Shown in pieces: positions 53,147-62,649 of a stretch of 64,000 bases of DNA. The notes beneath the pieces were generated by a model that was not told where the DNA came from, did not search any database, and saw only the letters and a list, made by a program, of their open reading frames with translations. Location of the stretch: assembly GCF_001642795.1 (NCBI RefSeq), contig NZ_LKEH01000047.1:389917-453916 (forward strand), in the 5' to 3' direction. How positions within the stretch are numbered: position 1 is the stretch's first letter; every line of letters begins with the position of its first letter. The position numbers were made by a program, and so were the translations under genes. The DNA comes from Pseudomonas viridiflava (GTDB lineage Bacteria; Pseudomonadota; Gammaproteobacteria; Pseudomonadales; Pseudomonadaceae).

Positions 53147-56100
53147 ATGCCGGCGTCACCTCCCTATTTTTTCAGTGAATCACTCAGGTCGCAGTTCGCA
53201 AGCGATGTAAAGGAAGCGGCTGACGCTTCCCGAATCACCGCTGCGCAACGCGATTGGCTAACGAGACTGGCAGACACCGAAGGCCCGACATTGCCTGATT
53301 CGGCGTTGCCCAGAGTCGATAAACTGGTCCTCAGCGGCACCAGAGTGCAGCTGGCCGAACTGGCCGGTGCGCTGTTGATCAGTGATCCTGTCGATTCCGA
53401 TGCTCCGGTTTTCCTGAGTACGCTGCTGTTGGGTATCGAGTCGTTCGACAGTCGCGTGTCGCTTCTTGCCGCGTTGAAGAAGCGATTCCCGGAGCTCGAT
53501 TTCGAGTCGGTTGAAATCGACGCCGAGCATGTGCAGACCCCACTGTTCGAGACGCAAGCACGCCTGATCATGATTCAGCAGGCCGCGCACCTCGAGAGCC
53601 TGTCCGGACAGTTGCATGCGCTGCCCGATTTGCAGCGCGTGCTGGGGCAGGGGCTCAGTGCAAGGTTGCAGGCGCTGAGCCCCGAATTCCATGTCGATGT
53701 CGTCTCCCATCCTGTGCAACTGGTGGATACGGCCAACTCAATGAGCATCGTCGGGGTCCAGCGTCTGGATGAAGTCGTGCTGGATGAATATGTTTCCCGC
53801 ACGCTGCCGACCGGCCTGAAACGCCAGTATCTGGATGCGCGTGGGCGGATGTTGTCCGATGGGCAGGTGCAACGCTGCACGAATGCCATTTCGCAGACTA
53901 TCAAAAATGCGGTCGGAACGTATGAGCAATCGCTGACGGATTTCTGGGCATCTACGCGAAGCGATGGCCAGGCCGTTCGCGACGTTTGCGTTCAGGCGCT
54001 GACGGAATCCTTTCGTCAGCATCTGCTGTCGAGTCGCAGCAATGGCTCGTTGAGCACCGCCGAATTTCGTCGTTTGCGCTGCCTGATACCGTCGTGCGGT
54101 ACGTCGCCGCAGTCCGAATCGATCAGGCTTCGACGGCTGTCGGTCGTCGTTGGCAGCAACGAGCCGGTCAAGCTGACCGGACTGTTCATGATCGATTTCG
54201 AGCAGGGGGAGCCGAGTGGCGTTTACCTTTACTCCTTTCTGAGAGGTTTCAGGCATTTTGCCGATTCGAATCAGGTCCAGGCGTACCTTTCCGATGGTCA
54301 GGGGCGTTCGGATCTGCTGCTTTTTTCGTCCTTGAACGATCAGCCGCTGATTGAGGCGCCCGGTCAGGTCGAATTGCATTCGGAAGCCATAACGGCCGCG
54401 CTTTTTCCCCATTGTCTGGACCTGATCATTGCCCTGCAGAAGCGCAGTCTCCGGTACACCCTGGGGTTGGCGACGCTGGGACATGCGAGAACACCGGTCC
54501 GGGTCGATGATGCTCTGGATATCAGGGTTCTGCTGGACGTCCGTTTGACGGGGCTGCACGGCCCGGGTCGCTGGCGCTCGGGTGAGAGTGCGTTCGAGCG
54601 TATCTGGCAAACCAGCACTGCTGTTGTGCACGATGTCAGTTTCGAATCTGTGGGCACCTGGGCTGGCAAACTGGAAAAAATGGAGTTGCTGTTCCGAGAG
54701 GTGTCACTGCTGCACCCCGGCGTGGACGGCTGCATGCGCAGCGCACTCAACTTTTATCTGGCCCTTGTGGGTGATGCCGATCTGGATTCACGCGAACTTC
54801 GCGTGGCCTCCCTTTCCAGTGATGAGGATTCGATGCCCTTGCTTTCCTGGGCGCTCGGAAGGGCCTGCGGGCACTCAAGCGGGGCATTGACCGGTGCGCT
54901 CGTCGTGGGTGGCGAGCGTCCTCCATCGCCCCGGTCGCTGGCTCAGAGCCTGCCTGTGACGATAATCGAGGAGATGGTCAATTGCGTGCTGGCCGATTTT
55001 GCCTCGCGTTATGAACGTCAGATTGACGAGTTCTATACGCATCAGACGCGCTATCTGAATACGTATGTAAAACCCGGTGCAGTGATGAGGCTCGTCCGGG
55101 AGTACGGCCTGCGCCTTGAGCTGACCATGCAGAGACGTCTTGGCAAGGTCTCCGGACCGGCGCTGGACAGTCTGGAACAGGTCCTCAACAGGCCACTGCC
55201 TGCGTTGAGGCAGGAACTGGGTCAGGCGCGAGTCGAGGCTTATACCGTGTCTGCCCGGTACGGCAGTCCCGAGCGTCGCATCACGCTTCCCAATATGTTC
55301 GTGTTGTGCAAACCGCAGCAAGGCGACCATCCGGCCAGCTGGTCGCCGACTCATGGACTCAGAAGTTTTGATTCCCCGGAGGCGTTGAAGGCACAGATCG
55401 CGCTGGAGATGACATCCTTACCCATCACCGGATTGAGAGGGCTGTTATCGGAGCCGGACAGGCAGGCAATGCTTGAGTACTTGAATGGTACGAGTGCGCC
55501 TGATGTCAGGATCGATCTGCAGCTCATCAGCGGACACTTCATCGAAGCGCTGCAGGGGCAGGAGATCGAACGTCAGCAACGTACGATCACCAGCTTTTAC
55601 CAGCAGGCCGTCGAGCGACAATTGACCCCGACTGTGTTCAGCCACCTTCTGAATTCGGTAGAGCGTGACGACACCAATCGCCATGCCCTGAACCATCTGG
55701 GTGTCATCATTCAGTCGGTTGTCTACCAGACCATCGTGCCCCAGTGGATCAGCGATGCCTCGACGCAGGGGCAAGTCGTTCTTATCGATATCCTCCAGCG
55801 TTTCTACGTGACCTGCGTCGCGCAGAAGGATTTTCTGTTCGGCATCCCCAGCCTTTACGAGTATTCCCGCCGACAACTGATTCTCAGGCTGATGCATGAT
55901 TTTCCAGAGCAGGCCATCGAGCCTGGCGATATTACGGTCACCCTGACACATTACATTCCTGCACCGGTGCCGCCCGGCCAGATCAACGCACTGCCGGCCG
56001 CGACCGAGCGGGTCAGCGAAAGTCTTGTTGAATATGCCGTGAACCGATTCATGTCCCGGCAGGATGGGGTTCTTACGCTTGCGGCTAACAATGGAAAGAC

Positions 56101-58357
56101 GCTCGATCCGTCCCTCACGGCGGCCTATGTCCGTGACATGGCAGACTCGCTGGATGTTGCGAAAGGTTATCGGCGTTTACTGGGATCGAAGCTGGTCGAG
56201 AGTGACCCCGAGTACCTCACCCGGAAAAAACTGTTCTCCGAACAGATGCCGGCGACAGGGCTGCTCAGTGCTTTTACATCGACCTTGAGGAAGGAGCTGT
56301 CTGAAGACGCATTCGTCTTTATCAACCACGTTCTGAACATGCCTGATGGTCTTGCCCGTCTGCCTGCCATGGGGCGCGAGGTGATGATCAGTCCTCTCTG
56401 TCTGCTGCCGGCCACTGAGGGGTGGGCGCCGACCACGGTCATCAATACGTACATTATCGGACCTGCCGAGCCTTCAAGTACCACACCGGGTCCATGGGTG
56501 CTTTACGCCCCGCTGAACGGAGATTTTGTATTTCGGGAGTACGCCAATCGTGACGGGCTGTTAAATGACATCCGCACCTCCGAGAGCTTCCAGGCATTCA
56601 TCCTTGATCGCATCGAGCCGGACCAACGCAAGATTTTTGACAACGGCGGTTTTATGGAGCCGCATCTGCCGTTCAGTGTCGAGTCTTCCTTTGATCTGCC
56701 TCTGGAGCGTCCGCAACCGGTGACGCTGCAGGTGCGACCCTACAAAGGTAATGCGCTTGACCTGCTGTTCGAGGGCACGCTGCAATCTCTGACGCTTCAA
56801 GTGCAGCAACAGACAGTGACCAGCGATGAGTTGCGAAGCACAGCAACGCGATACCTGTTCGGACTGGCTGCCGAACAGGTCATGGCGCTGTTGCCGGGTC
56901 GGCTGGGGGCGCTGGTCGGGGTGTTGCAGGGGCAGAGCCTGTTGAGCAGATCGGCCGCTTCGGCCGGGGAGCAACACTGGGGCCAGGCCGTGGCGGAATT
57001 CATGGCAGCCCTGTGCATGCTGATCTCGTCGGGGTTGAACGTGCAGATAGACGGTACATCGAATTTGGATGATGACGCAGGCGATCAGTCTGCGCACCTA
57101 GAACCCGAGGCTGAGGAGGAAGAACCTGGAGAAGTGCCACCGTTTCCCGAGTTTTCCTGGTCGAATAATTCCCTGACCCAGCAGATCCGCACCCGGTTGC
57201 GTCAGTTCGAGGTTCACGATGTCGCGCTTGAATCCCTGCACAAGGATGAGCTGTTCAACACCTACAACGATCCGGTCAGCGGGAAGAAGTATGCCGCTAT
57301 CGACGGTAACGCCTATGAGTTGCGCTCCGACCGGGATGGCTGGTTCATTGCCTCAAAGGACGTGGCTGGCCCGCCAGTGGTACTGGACAAGGATCAGCGC
57401 TGGAGGCTGGATCTGCAGATGGGCCTCAAGGGCGGCGGCGGTATCGTCACGCGTCTCAAGAACAGCCAGCTCGATATCAGCATTGATGAAGCACTGGCGG
57501 TGGACTCGAGCGGCATGCTGGAGATTCGCCGTACCTTCCGGGGAATGGCTCTGGCCATCGAGGAGGGGCATGCACAGGCGCAACGCTATCTGGAAAACTG
57601 TCTGGACAATCTGCGCCTCAGACTGCCGGAAAGCTCGGTGGACTCGCGTGCGCAGAAAATCGTCGGAGAGTTTTTCGGAACCGGTTCGCCTGATGCCCGG
57701 ACGTATGACGTGGTCAGGCAGTCGGTGACAAAACTGTACAACGCGCTCATGGATCCGACGCTGTCGCCCATCGACTCGCCGCGCTTCGTGGTTGGCGTCA
57801 ACAGGGTGGGCCGTGAGGATTGCAGTGCGTTCGTTTTCGAAGCGGATCCGCAAAAAAGGATTTTCCTGACCGAGCAGTTCTTCCGGCTTCCTGCCTACCG
57901 GTTCAAGATGAAGGCGATGCGTTCAGGCAGTTTCCACTTTGGCGCCCATTATCGAGCAGCCATTCTGATTCACGAGCTGTCTCATCAGGTGCTCAAGACC
58001 GAAGACATCGCTTACGTTGACTCTCAGGCGCCCTTTGCCGATCTGCTGGAAGACACGGCAGGTTACCGGTTGCGCATTCGCAATCAGCAGATAGCCCTGC
58101 AGCAAAAGGTCCTGTCCTATCAGACGGATCGCAGCCAACTGTTCAAGCAGCTGGAAGACGGGCTATGGCGGGATCTGAAGCGCGCCGATGGCGATGGCAA
58201 GAAGACGATCCTGCACATCACGGGCAAAAAGACACTGGATGAAGCGCGCGATGTTTTCTACGCCAATGTCGATAAGCGTACGGACATCATGCTCAGCAAT
58301 GCCGATTCACTGACGTTGCTGGTGACCTTGCTCGGCAGGGAGCGGTTCGCTCGTTAA
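53147..58357 (+). CDS. Giant putative toxin (dermonecrotic-toxin-like / DUF6543 type) with a C-terminal HExxH zinc-peptidase-like domain
   Basis: A 1736-residue protein with no signal peptide or membrane anchor. Three weakly similar modules, about 370-390 residues apart, carry a GLRSF-type motif (near residues 359, 731 and 1117). An acidic stretch (near 1308-1330, EPEAEEEE) leads to a YAAIDGNAYELRSDRDGWFI / RWRLDLQMGLKGGGG module (about 1382-1430) found in large Pseudomonas toxins. The C terminus has AFVFEADPQKRIFLTEQFF, then HELSH (H1609, E1610, H1613) and TEDIAY (D1620, Y1623), as in aspzincin (M35-like) peptidases. ATG 53147 has AAGGA 8 bp upstream; GTG 53096 adds 17 residues. AGA/AGG arginine codons are frequent, unlike its neighbours. 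No immunity gene is adjacent. Confidence 0.75.
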   Translation: MPASPPYFFSESLRSQFASDVKEAADASRITAAQRDWLTRLADTEGPTLPDSALPRVDKLVLSGTRVQLAELAGALLISDPVDSDAPVFLSTLLLGIESFDSRVSLLAALKKRFPELDFESVEIDAEHVQTPLFETQARLIMIQQAAHLESLSGQLHALPDLQRVLGQGLSARLQALSPEFHVDVVSHPVQLVDTANSMSIVGVQRLDEVVLDEYVSRTLPTGLKRQYLDARGRMLSDGQVQRCTNAISQTIKNAVGTYEQSLTDFWASTRSDGQAVRDVCVQALTESFRQHLLSSRSNGSLSTAEFRRLRCLIPSCGTSPQSESIRLRRLSVVVGSNEPVKLTGLFMIDFEQGEPSGVYLYSFLRGFRHFADSNQVQAYLSDGQGRSDLLLFSSLNDQPLIEAPGQVELHSEAITAALFPHCLDLIIALQKRSLRYTLGLATLGHARTPVRVDDALDIRVLLDVRLTGLHGPGRWRSGESAFERIWQTSTAVVHDVSFESVGTWAGKLEKMELLFREVSLLHPGVDGCMRSALNFYLALVGDADLDSRELRVASLSSDEDSMPLLSWALGRACGHSSGALTGALVVGGERPPSPRSLAQSLPVTIIEEMVNCVLADFASRYERQIDEFYTHQTRYLNTYVKPGAVMRLVREYGLRLELTMQRRLGKVSGPALDSLEQVLNRPLPALRQELGQARVEAYTVSARYGSPERRITLPNMFVLCKPQQGDHPASWSPTHGLRSFDSPEALKAQIALEMTSLPITGLRGLLSEPDRQAMLEYLNGTSAPDVRIDLQLISGHFIEALQGQEIERQQRTITSFYQQAVERQLTPTVFSHLLNSVERDDTNRHALNHLGVIIQSVVYQTIVPQWISDASTQGQVVLIDILQRFYVTCVAQKDFLFGIPSLYEYSRRQLILRLMHDFPEQAIEPGDITVTLTHYIPAPVPPGQINALPAATERVSESLVEYAVNRFMSRQDGVLTLAANNGKTLDPSLTAAYVRDMADSLDVAKGYRRLLGSKLVESDPEYLTRKKLFSEQMPATGLLSAFTSTLRKELSEDAFVFINHVLNMPDGLARLPAMGREVMISPLCLLPATEGWAPTTVINTYIIGPAEPSSTTPGPWVLYAPLNGDFVFREYANRDGLLNDIRTSESFQAFILDRIEPDQRKIFDNGGFMEPHLPFSVESSFDLPLERPQPVTLQVRPYKGNALDLLFEGTLQSLTLQVQQQTVTSDELRSTATRYLFGLAAEQVMALLPGRLGALVGVLQGQSLLSRSAASAGEQHWGQAVAEFMAALCMLISSGLNVQIDGTSNLDDDAGDQSAHLEPEAEEEEPGEVPPFPEFSWSNNSLTQQIRTRLRQFEVHDVALESLHKDELFNTYNDPVSGKKYAAIDGNAYELRSDRDGWFIASKDVAGPPVVLDKDQRWRLDLQMGLKGGGGIVTRLKNSQLDISIDEALAVDSSGMLEIRRTFRGMALAIEEGHAQAQRYLENCLDNLRLRLPESSVDSRAQKIVGEFFGTGSPDARTYDVVRQSVTKLYNALMDPTLSPIDSPRFVVGVNRVGREDCSAFVFEADPQKRIFLTEQFFRLPAYRFKMKAMRSGSFHFGAHYRAAILIHELSHQVLKTEDIAYVDSQAPFADLLEDTAGYRLRIRNQQIALQQKVLSYQTDRSQLFKQLEDGLWRDLKRADGDGKKTILHITGKKTLDEARDVFYANVDKRTDIMLSNADSLTLLVTLLGRERFAR

Positions 58358-58360
58358 GCG

Positions 58361-58391
58361 GGCGGCTCTGATGATGTTCATCAGAGCCGCC
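58361..58391. terminator. 14-bp perfect hairpin between the toxin gene and the acyl-CoA dehydrogenase gene
   Basis: GGCGGCTCTGATGA and its exact complement around TGT, three bases after the toxin stop. T-runs are poor on both sides, but the position between convergent genes suggests a shared terminator. Confidence 0.65.
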
Positions 58392-58430
58392 ATTTCGGTT
58401 CATTCAACCCGTACAGCTCAGACCCTTGCT

Positions 58431-59582
58431 TCAGACCAGATAGTGGCGCAATTCCCTGGCGATCAGCAGGCGCTGGATCTCGCTCGATCCCTCGTAGATC
58501 TGGGTGATGCGTGCGTCCCGGTAATAACGCTCGACCGGGTAGTCCTCAAGATAACCATAGCCACCATGAATCTGTATGGCCTTGGAACAGACCCACTCGG
58601 CCATTTCCGAGGCGAACAGCTTGGCCTGCGATGCTTCTGACAGGCAGGGCTGACCGGCACTGCGCAGTCGGGCCGCGTGCAGGATCAACAGGCGGGTGGC
58701 GTTGATGCGGGTGTGCATGTCGGCCAGCAGGTTGGCGATGCTCTGGTGCTCAATGATCGGCTTGTCGAACTGCACGCGCTCGCGGGCGTAGGCCAGAGCG
58801 GCTTCGAACGCAGCGCGGGCGATGCCCAGGGCCTGCGCGGCTATGCCGATGCGTCCGCCTTCCAGGTTCGAGAGCGCAATGGCGAGCCCTTTACCGCGTT
58901 CGCCGAGCAGGCTGGAGGCCGGAATACGGCAGTTATTGAGCGTAACCGCGCAGGTATCCGAGGCGCGGATGCCCATCTTGTGTTCGCTGCGATCCACCAC
59001 GAAACAGGGATTGTCGGTGGGCACCAGGAAGGCCGACAGGCCTTTCTTGCCCAGCTCGGGATCGGTCACGGCAAACACGATGGCCAGTTTGGCCCGCTTG
59101 CCGTTGCTCACGAATTGCTTGGCACCATTGATGACCCACTCATCGCCCTGCAACTCGGCACGGGTGCGCAGGTTGTGCGCTTCGGAACCTGCGTGGGGTT
59201 CGGTCAGGCAGAAACAGCCGATGGCCTGGCCGGTGGCGAGCTTTTCCAGCCAGGTGTGTTTCTGCGCGTCGGTGCCGTAGTTGAGAATCGGCCCGCAGCC
59301 TACCGAGCTGTGAACGCTCATCAGGGTGCCGGTGGCCGCGTCGGCTGCAGAAATTTCTTCGACAGCCAGCGCATAGGCCACGTAATCAATATAAGTGCCG
59401 CCCCATTGCTCGGGCACCACCATGCCCAGCAGGCCTAGCTCGCCGAGCTTGCCGACCAGCGCATCGTCGATCCAGCCGGCCTTTTCCCAGGCCTGGGCGT
59501 GCGGGGCGATTTCATTGCGGGCGAAGTCGCGCGCCATGTCGCGAATCATGATCTGTTCTTCGGTCAATTCCAGGTCGTGCAT
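58431..59582 (-). CDS. Acyl-CoA dehydrogenase (probably short/branched chain, valine catabolism)
   Basis: A 383-residue FAD enzyme that introduces an alpha-beta double bond into acyl-CoA esters and passes electrons to ETF. The acyl-CoA dehydrogenase signatures are CFCLTEPHAGSEAHNL, KQFVSNG, and the catalytic base Glu364 in QIYEGSSEIQR. Length and neighbourhood point to isobutyryl-CoA dehydrogenase, because the next gene upstream encodes 3-hydroxyisobutyryl-CoA hydrolase. The exact acyl chain specificity is inference. Confidence 0.92.
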   Translation of the reverse strand: MHDLELTEEQIMIRDMARDFARNEIAPHAQAWEKAGWIDDALVGKLGELGLLGMVVPEQWGGTYIDYVAYALAVEEISAADAATGTLMSVHSSVGCGPILNYGTDAQKHTWLEKLATGQAIGCFCLTEPHAGSEAHNLRTRAELQGDEWVINGAKQFVSNGKRAKLAIVFAVTDPELGKKGLSAFLVPTDNPCFVVDRSEHKMGIRASDTCAVTLNNCRIPASSLLGERGKGLAIALSNLEGGRIGIAAQALGIARAAFEAALAYARERVQFDKPIIEHQSIANLLADMHTRINATRLLILHAARLRSAGQPCLSEASQAKLFASEMAEWVCSKAIQIHGGYGYLEDYPVERYYRDARITQIYEGSSEIQRLLIARELRHYLV

Positions 59583-59585
59583 GAC

Positions 59586-60683
59586 TCAGGTCTCCTGGCC
59601 GCTGAAGAAACTTTCGACGTGCGCTGCACTGACGTCCTGCACACGGTCGTGTTTCCATCGCGGCTTCTTGTCTTTATCGATGATGAGGGCACGTATGCCT
59701 TCGATCAGGTCGCCGCGCTCGAACCACTGGCGGTCCAGATGCAGCTCCATGGCGAAACAGGCGTGCAGGGAAAGGTGGCGTCCCCGGTTCAGCAGTTCCA
59801 GGGTCACGGCCATCGCCAGCGGCGAGTGGCCTTGCATGCGTTTGACCGTGTCCAGCGCCCATTGGCGAGTGTCGGCGATGGTCACTTCCTGCAATTGCTC
59901 AAGAATGCTCGGGATATCCGGCAGACCGAAAAAGTGGTCGATGGCAGGGCGCAGCAGTTCCAGAGGCGGGTAGGGCAGGCGCTGGGTGCCCAGTTTGGCC
60001 ATGGCGCCCTGCAGGTCCTTGAGCGGGGTCGATTTCCATTTCAGGTGATCGAGCATGTGATCGAGGCGCGGCAGCATTTCGCTGTTCATCGACCAGTTGG
60101 CCAGACCGCAGTACAGCGCGTCGGCCGCCCCGATCTGGCTGCCGGTGACGCCGAGCCAGGTGCCAATCTCGCCCGGCAGGCGGGACAGAAAGTAGCTGCC
60201 GCCCACATCGGGAAAATAGCCGATTGCCACTTCCGGCATGCCCAGTCGAGTGCGTTCGGTGACCACGCGCAGATCCGCACCCTGAACCAGCCCCATGCCA
60301 CCGCCCAGTACCAGACCGTCCATCAGTGCCATGACCGGCTTGCGATAGCCATGAATCGTCAGGTCCAGCGCGTATTCTTCGGCGAAGAATATTTGGTGCA
60401 AATCCAGTCCGTTGCGGTGGCTCTCGTACAGCGAGCGAATATCGCCGCCCGCACAGAACGCCTTGCCGCCCGCTCCGCGCAGCACGACGGCATAGACGCC
60501 CTCGTCATCGGCCCAGGCGTCGAGCTGTTGCCTGAGCGTGCGCACCATCTCCAGATCCAGAGCGTTCAGACCTGCAGGACGATTGAGTGTCAGGTGACCA
60601 ATGTGATTGCGTACTTCGACCAGAATCGCCCCCCGATTGGCGGACCGTCTGACCGGCAGGGCGGATGAAGCCTGTGAACTCAT
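59586..60683 (-). CDS. 3-Hydroxyisobutyryl-CoA hydrolase (enoyl-CoA hydratase/isomerase fold)
   Basis: A 365-residue crotonase-fold hydrolase that releases 3-hydroxyisobutyrate in valine degradation. It is longer than simple hydratases and contains the class-specific GGGMGLVQGADLRVVTERTRLGMPEVAIGYFPDVGGSYFLSRLPG region, the oxyanion-hole GGDIRSLYE and a C-terminal extension typical of HIBCH. AAGGAG lies 6 bp before ATG 60683; the upstream in-frame start at 60791 lacks a ribosome site. Two bases separate its stop from the acyl-CoA dehydrogenase ATG, so the pair is an operon. Confidence 0.92.
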   Translation of the reverse strand: MSSQASSALPVRRSANRGAILVEVRNHIGHLTLNRPAGLNALDLEMVRTLRQQLDAWADDEGVYAVVLRGAGGKAFCAGGDIRSLYESHRNGLDLHQIFFAEEYALDLTIHGYRKPVMALMDGLVLGGGMGLVQGADLRVVTERTRLGMPEVAIGYFPDVGGSYFLSRLPGEIGTWLGVTGSQIGAADALYCGLANWSMNSEMLPRLDHMLDHLKWKSTPLKDLQGAMAKLGTQRLPYPPLELLRPAIDHFFGLPDIPSILEQLQEVTIADTRQWALDTVKRMQGHSPLAMAVTLELLNRGRHLSLHACFAMELHLDRQWFERGDLIEGIRALIIDKDKKPRWKHDRVQDVSAAHVESFFSGQET

Positions 60684-60969
60684 TCTGAACTCCTTGTTCG
60701 TTTGCGCTTTCTTCTTGTACGTTCCCGGCGTCGCAGCCGATCGTAGCAGTGCAAATGTGCAAAGCAAAACTGCGTTTAAGCATAGCCCCAAGTTTCAAAT
60801 TGCCATCATTTGCGCTCCTTTTCGACGCTATGAGCTTTACTCCATTTGCCTGCCGCATGAATCGTCCTGGCGCTCATGAGTATTCTGGCTGCTGTGACTG
60901 TCACACATGGAATTCCTCAAGCCCTTCAACGAATGATTTCCATGAACGACCTGCCATGAACGATTTCTC

Positions 60970-62649
60970 TTGAGCGATAAATACGCCCCACGCGAATGGG
61001 CGCCCCATGAACGTCCGACCATGCCGGGTTCGCCGTCGACGCCCCTGCACTCCAACGCAAGGCGCTGGGCGTTCGCACTGGTTGGCGTGATCGTGGCGCT
61101 GACCGGCGGCCTGGGCAATGCACTGGTCATCGCCAACCTGCCTTATCTGCAGGGCGCATTGGGCGCGACTTCTCAGGACATCGCCTGGCTGCCGGCCGCC
61201 TACATCATGACCAACGTGTCGATGAACCTGCTGCTGGTGAAGTTTCGGCAGCAGTTCGGTCTGCGTGCCTTCACCGAGCTGTTTCTGGTGCTGTATGCGC
61301 TGGTGACACTCGCGCACCTGTTCGTCAACGACATTGATTCGGCCATCGCGGTGCGGGCAGCCCACGGGATGGTCGGTGCAGCGCTCAGCACGCTGGGCCT
61401 GTATTACATGATCCAGGCCTTCCCGCAGAAATGGCGCTTGAAAGCGCTGGTGCTCGGCCTGGGCACCGCGCAGTTGGCCACACCGCTGGCGCGTCTGGTT
61501 TCCGAGGACCTGCTGCAGATTGCCCAATGGCGCGGTTTGTACCTGTTCGAACTGGGCATGGCAATGCTGTCGCTGGGTTGCGTATTGATGCTCAAACTGC
61601 CGCCAGGAGATCGTTTCAAGGCGTTCGAAAAACTCGACTTTCTGACCTTCGGCCTGCTCGCGCCGGGGTTCGCATTGCTCTGTGCCGTGTTGTCGCTCGG
61701 TCGCATCGAGTGGTGGCTGGAAGCGCCGTGGATCGGCATTGCGTCGGCAGCGTCCATCGCACTGATCTGCGCGGGCCTTGCCATTGAACACAATCGCAGC
61801 AACCCGTTGCTGATCACTCGCTGGCTGGGCAGCGGCTCGATTCTGCGACTGGGGCTGGCAGTGATCCTGTTTCGCATCGTGCTGTCGGAGCAATCGGTGG
61901 GTGCAGTCGGCTTTCTTCAGGCCCTGAACATGGGCAGTCAGCAACTGCACACGCTTTATCTGGTGATGCTGCTGGGCAGTGTCGCGGGGCTGGTGGTCAG
62001 TGCCCTGACCATCAATCCGGCGCACCTGATAAAGCCGTTGCTGATCTCGCTGGCGATGATGGCGGTCGGGGCGTGGATGGACAGCCATTCGACTAACCTT
62101 ACCCGCCAGTCGAACATGTACCTCAGTCAGTTCCTGCTGGCCTTCGGCGGTACGTTCTTTCTAGGGCCGACGCTGGTGCTGGGCATCAGCGGCGTGCTTG
62201 CCAATCCCCGCAACATGATCAGTTTTTCAGTGCTGTTCGGGATCACGCAGAACATTGGCGGCCTGATCGGGTCTGCTGCCTTGGGCACGTTCCAGATCGT
62301 GCGCGAGAAGTTTCACTCCAGCCACATCGTCGAGCACCTGACGTTGATCAACCCCTTGGTGCAGTCACGGCTGCAAAGCTACGGCGCCAGTTACGGTTCG
62401 GTGATCGCCGACCCGTCGCAACGCAACGTTCAGGGCATCCGCGCGATGGCCACGGCGGCCACCCGCGAGGCCAACGTGCTGGCGTACAACGACGTGTTCA
62501 TGTTGATCGCGTTGATTGCAGTACTGACCATGGTCTGGATTTCGTTCCGGGTCATCTGGCTGAAAATGACCACTCAACCTCAGGCGCTGGCCCCTGTTGC
62601 ACCAGCTGCTCCGCCTTCCGTATCACCGACCGGCGCACAACCTTCATGA
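60970..62649 (+). CDS. MFS transporter (DHA2-like, about 14 TM) of an efflux pair
   Basis: A 559-residue inner-membrane transporter. Fourteen hydrophobic segments are seen, with LGNALVIANLPYLQGALGA after helix 1 (DHA2-like) but without the usual LDTTIVNVALP. The N-terminal 30 residues are polar and the C terminus is Pro/Ala-rich. The start used here is TTG 60970; ATG 61021 is an alternative, and neither has a good ribosome site. The gene is preceded by three overlapping mini-ORFs. Its stop overlaps the next ATG (ATGA), so transporter and adaptor are coupled. Confidence 0.85.
   Translation: MSDKYAPREWAPHERPTMPGSPSTPLHSNARRWAFALVGVIVALTGGLGNALVIANLPYLQGALGATSQDIAWLPAAYIMTNVSMNLLLVKFRQQFGLRAFTELFLVLYALVTLAHLFVNDIDSAIAVRAAHGMVGAALSTLGLYYMIQAFPQKWRLKALVLGLGTAQLATPLARLVSEDLLQIAQWRGLYLFELGMAMLSLGCVLMLKLPPGDRFKAFEKLDFLTFGLLAPGFALLCAVLSLGRIEWWLEAPWIGIASAASIALICAGLAIEHNRSNPLLITRWLGSGSILRLGLAVILFRIVLSEQSVGAVGFLQALNMGSQQLHTLYLVMLLGSVAGLVVSALTINPAHLIKPLLISLAMMAVGAWMDSHSTNLTRQSNMYLSQFLLAFGGTFFLGPTLVLGISGVLANPRNMISFSVLFGITQNIGGLIGSAALGTFQIVREKFHSSHIVEHLTLINPLVQSRLQSYGASYGSVIADPSQRNVQGIRAMATAATREANVLAYNDVFMLIALIAVLTMVWISFRVIWLKMTTQPQALAPVAPAAPPSVSPTGAQPS

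Noticed and set aside
60901..62088. A 395-codon minus-strand frame opposite the second MFS transporter
   Set aside because: Gln/Arg/His-rich product of reversed membrane-protein codons; no support as a gene.
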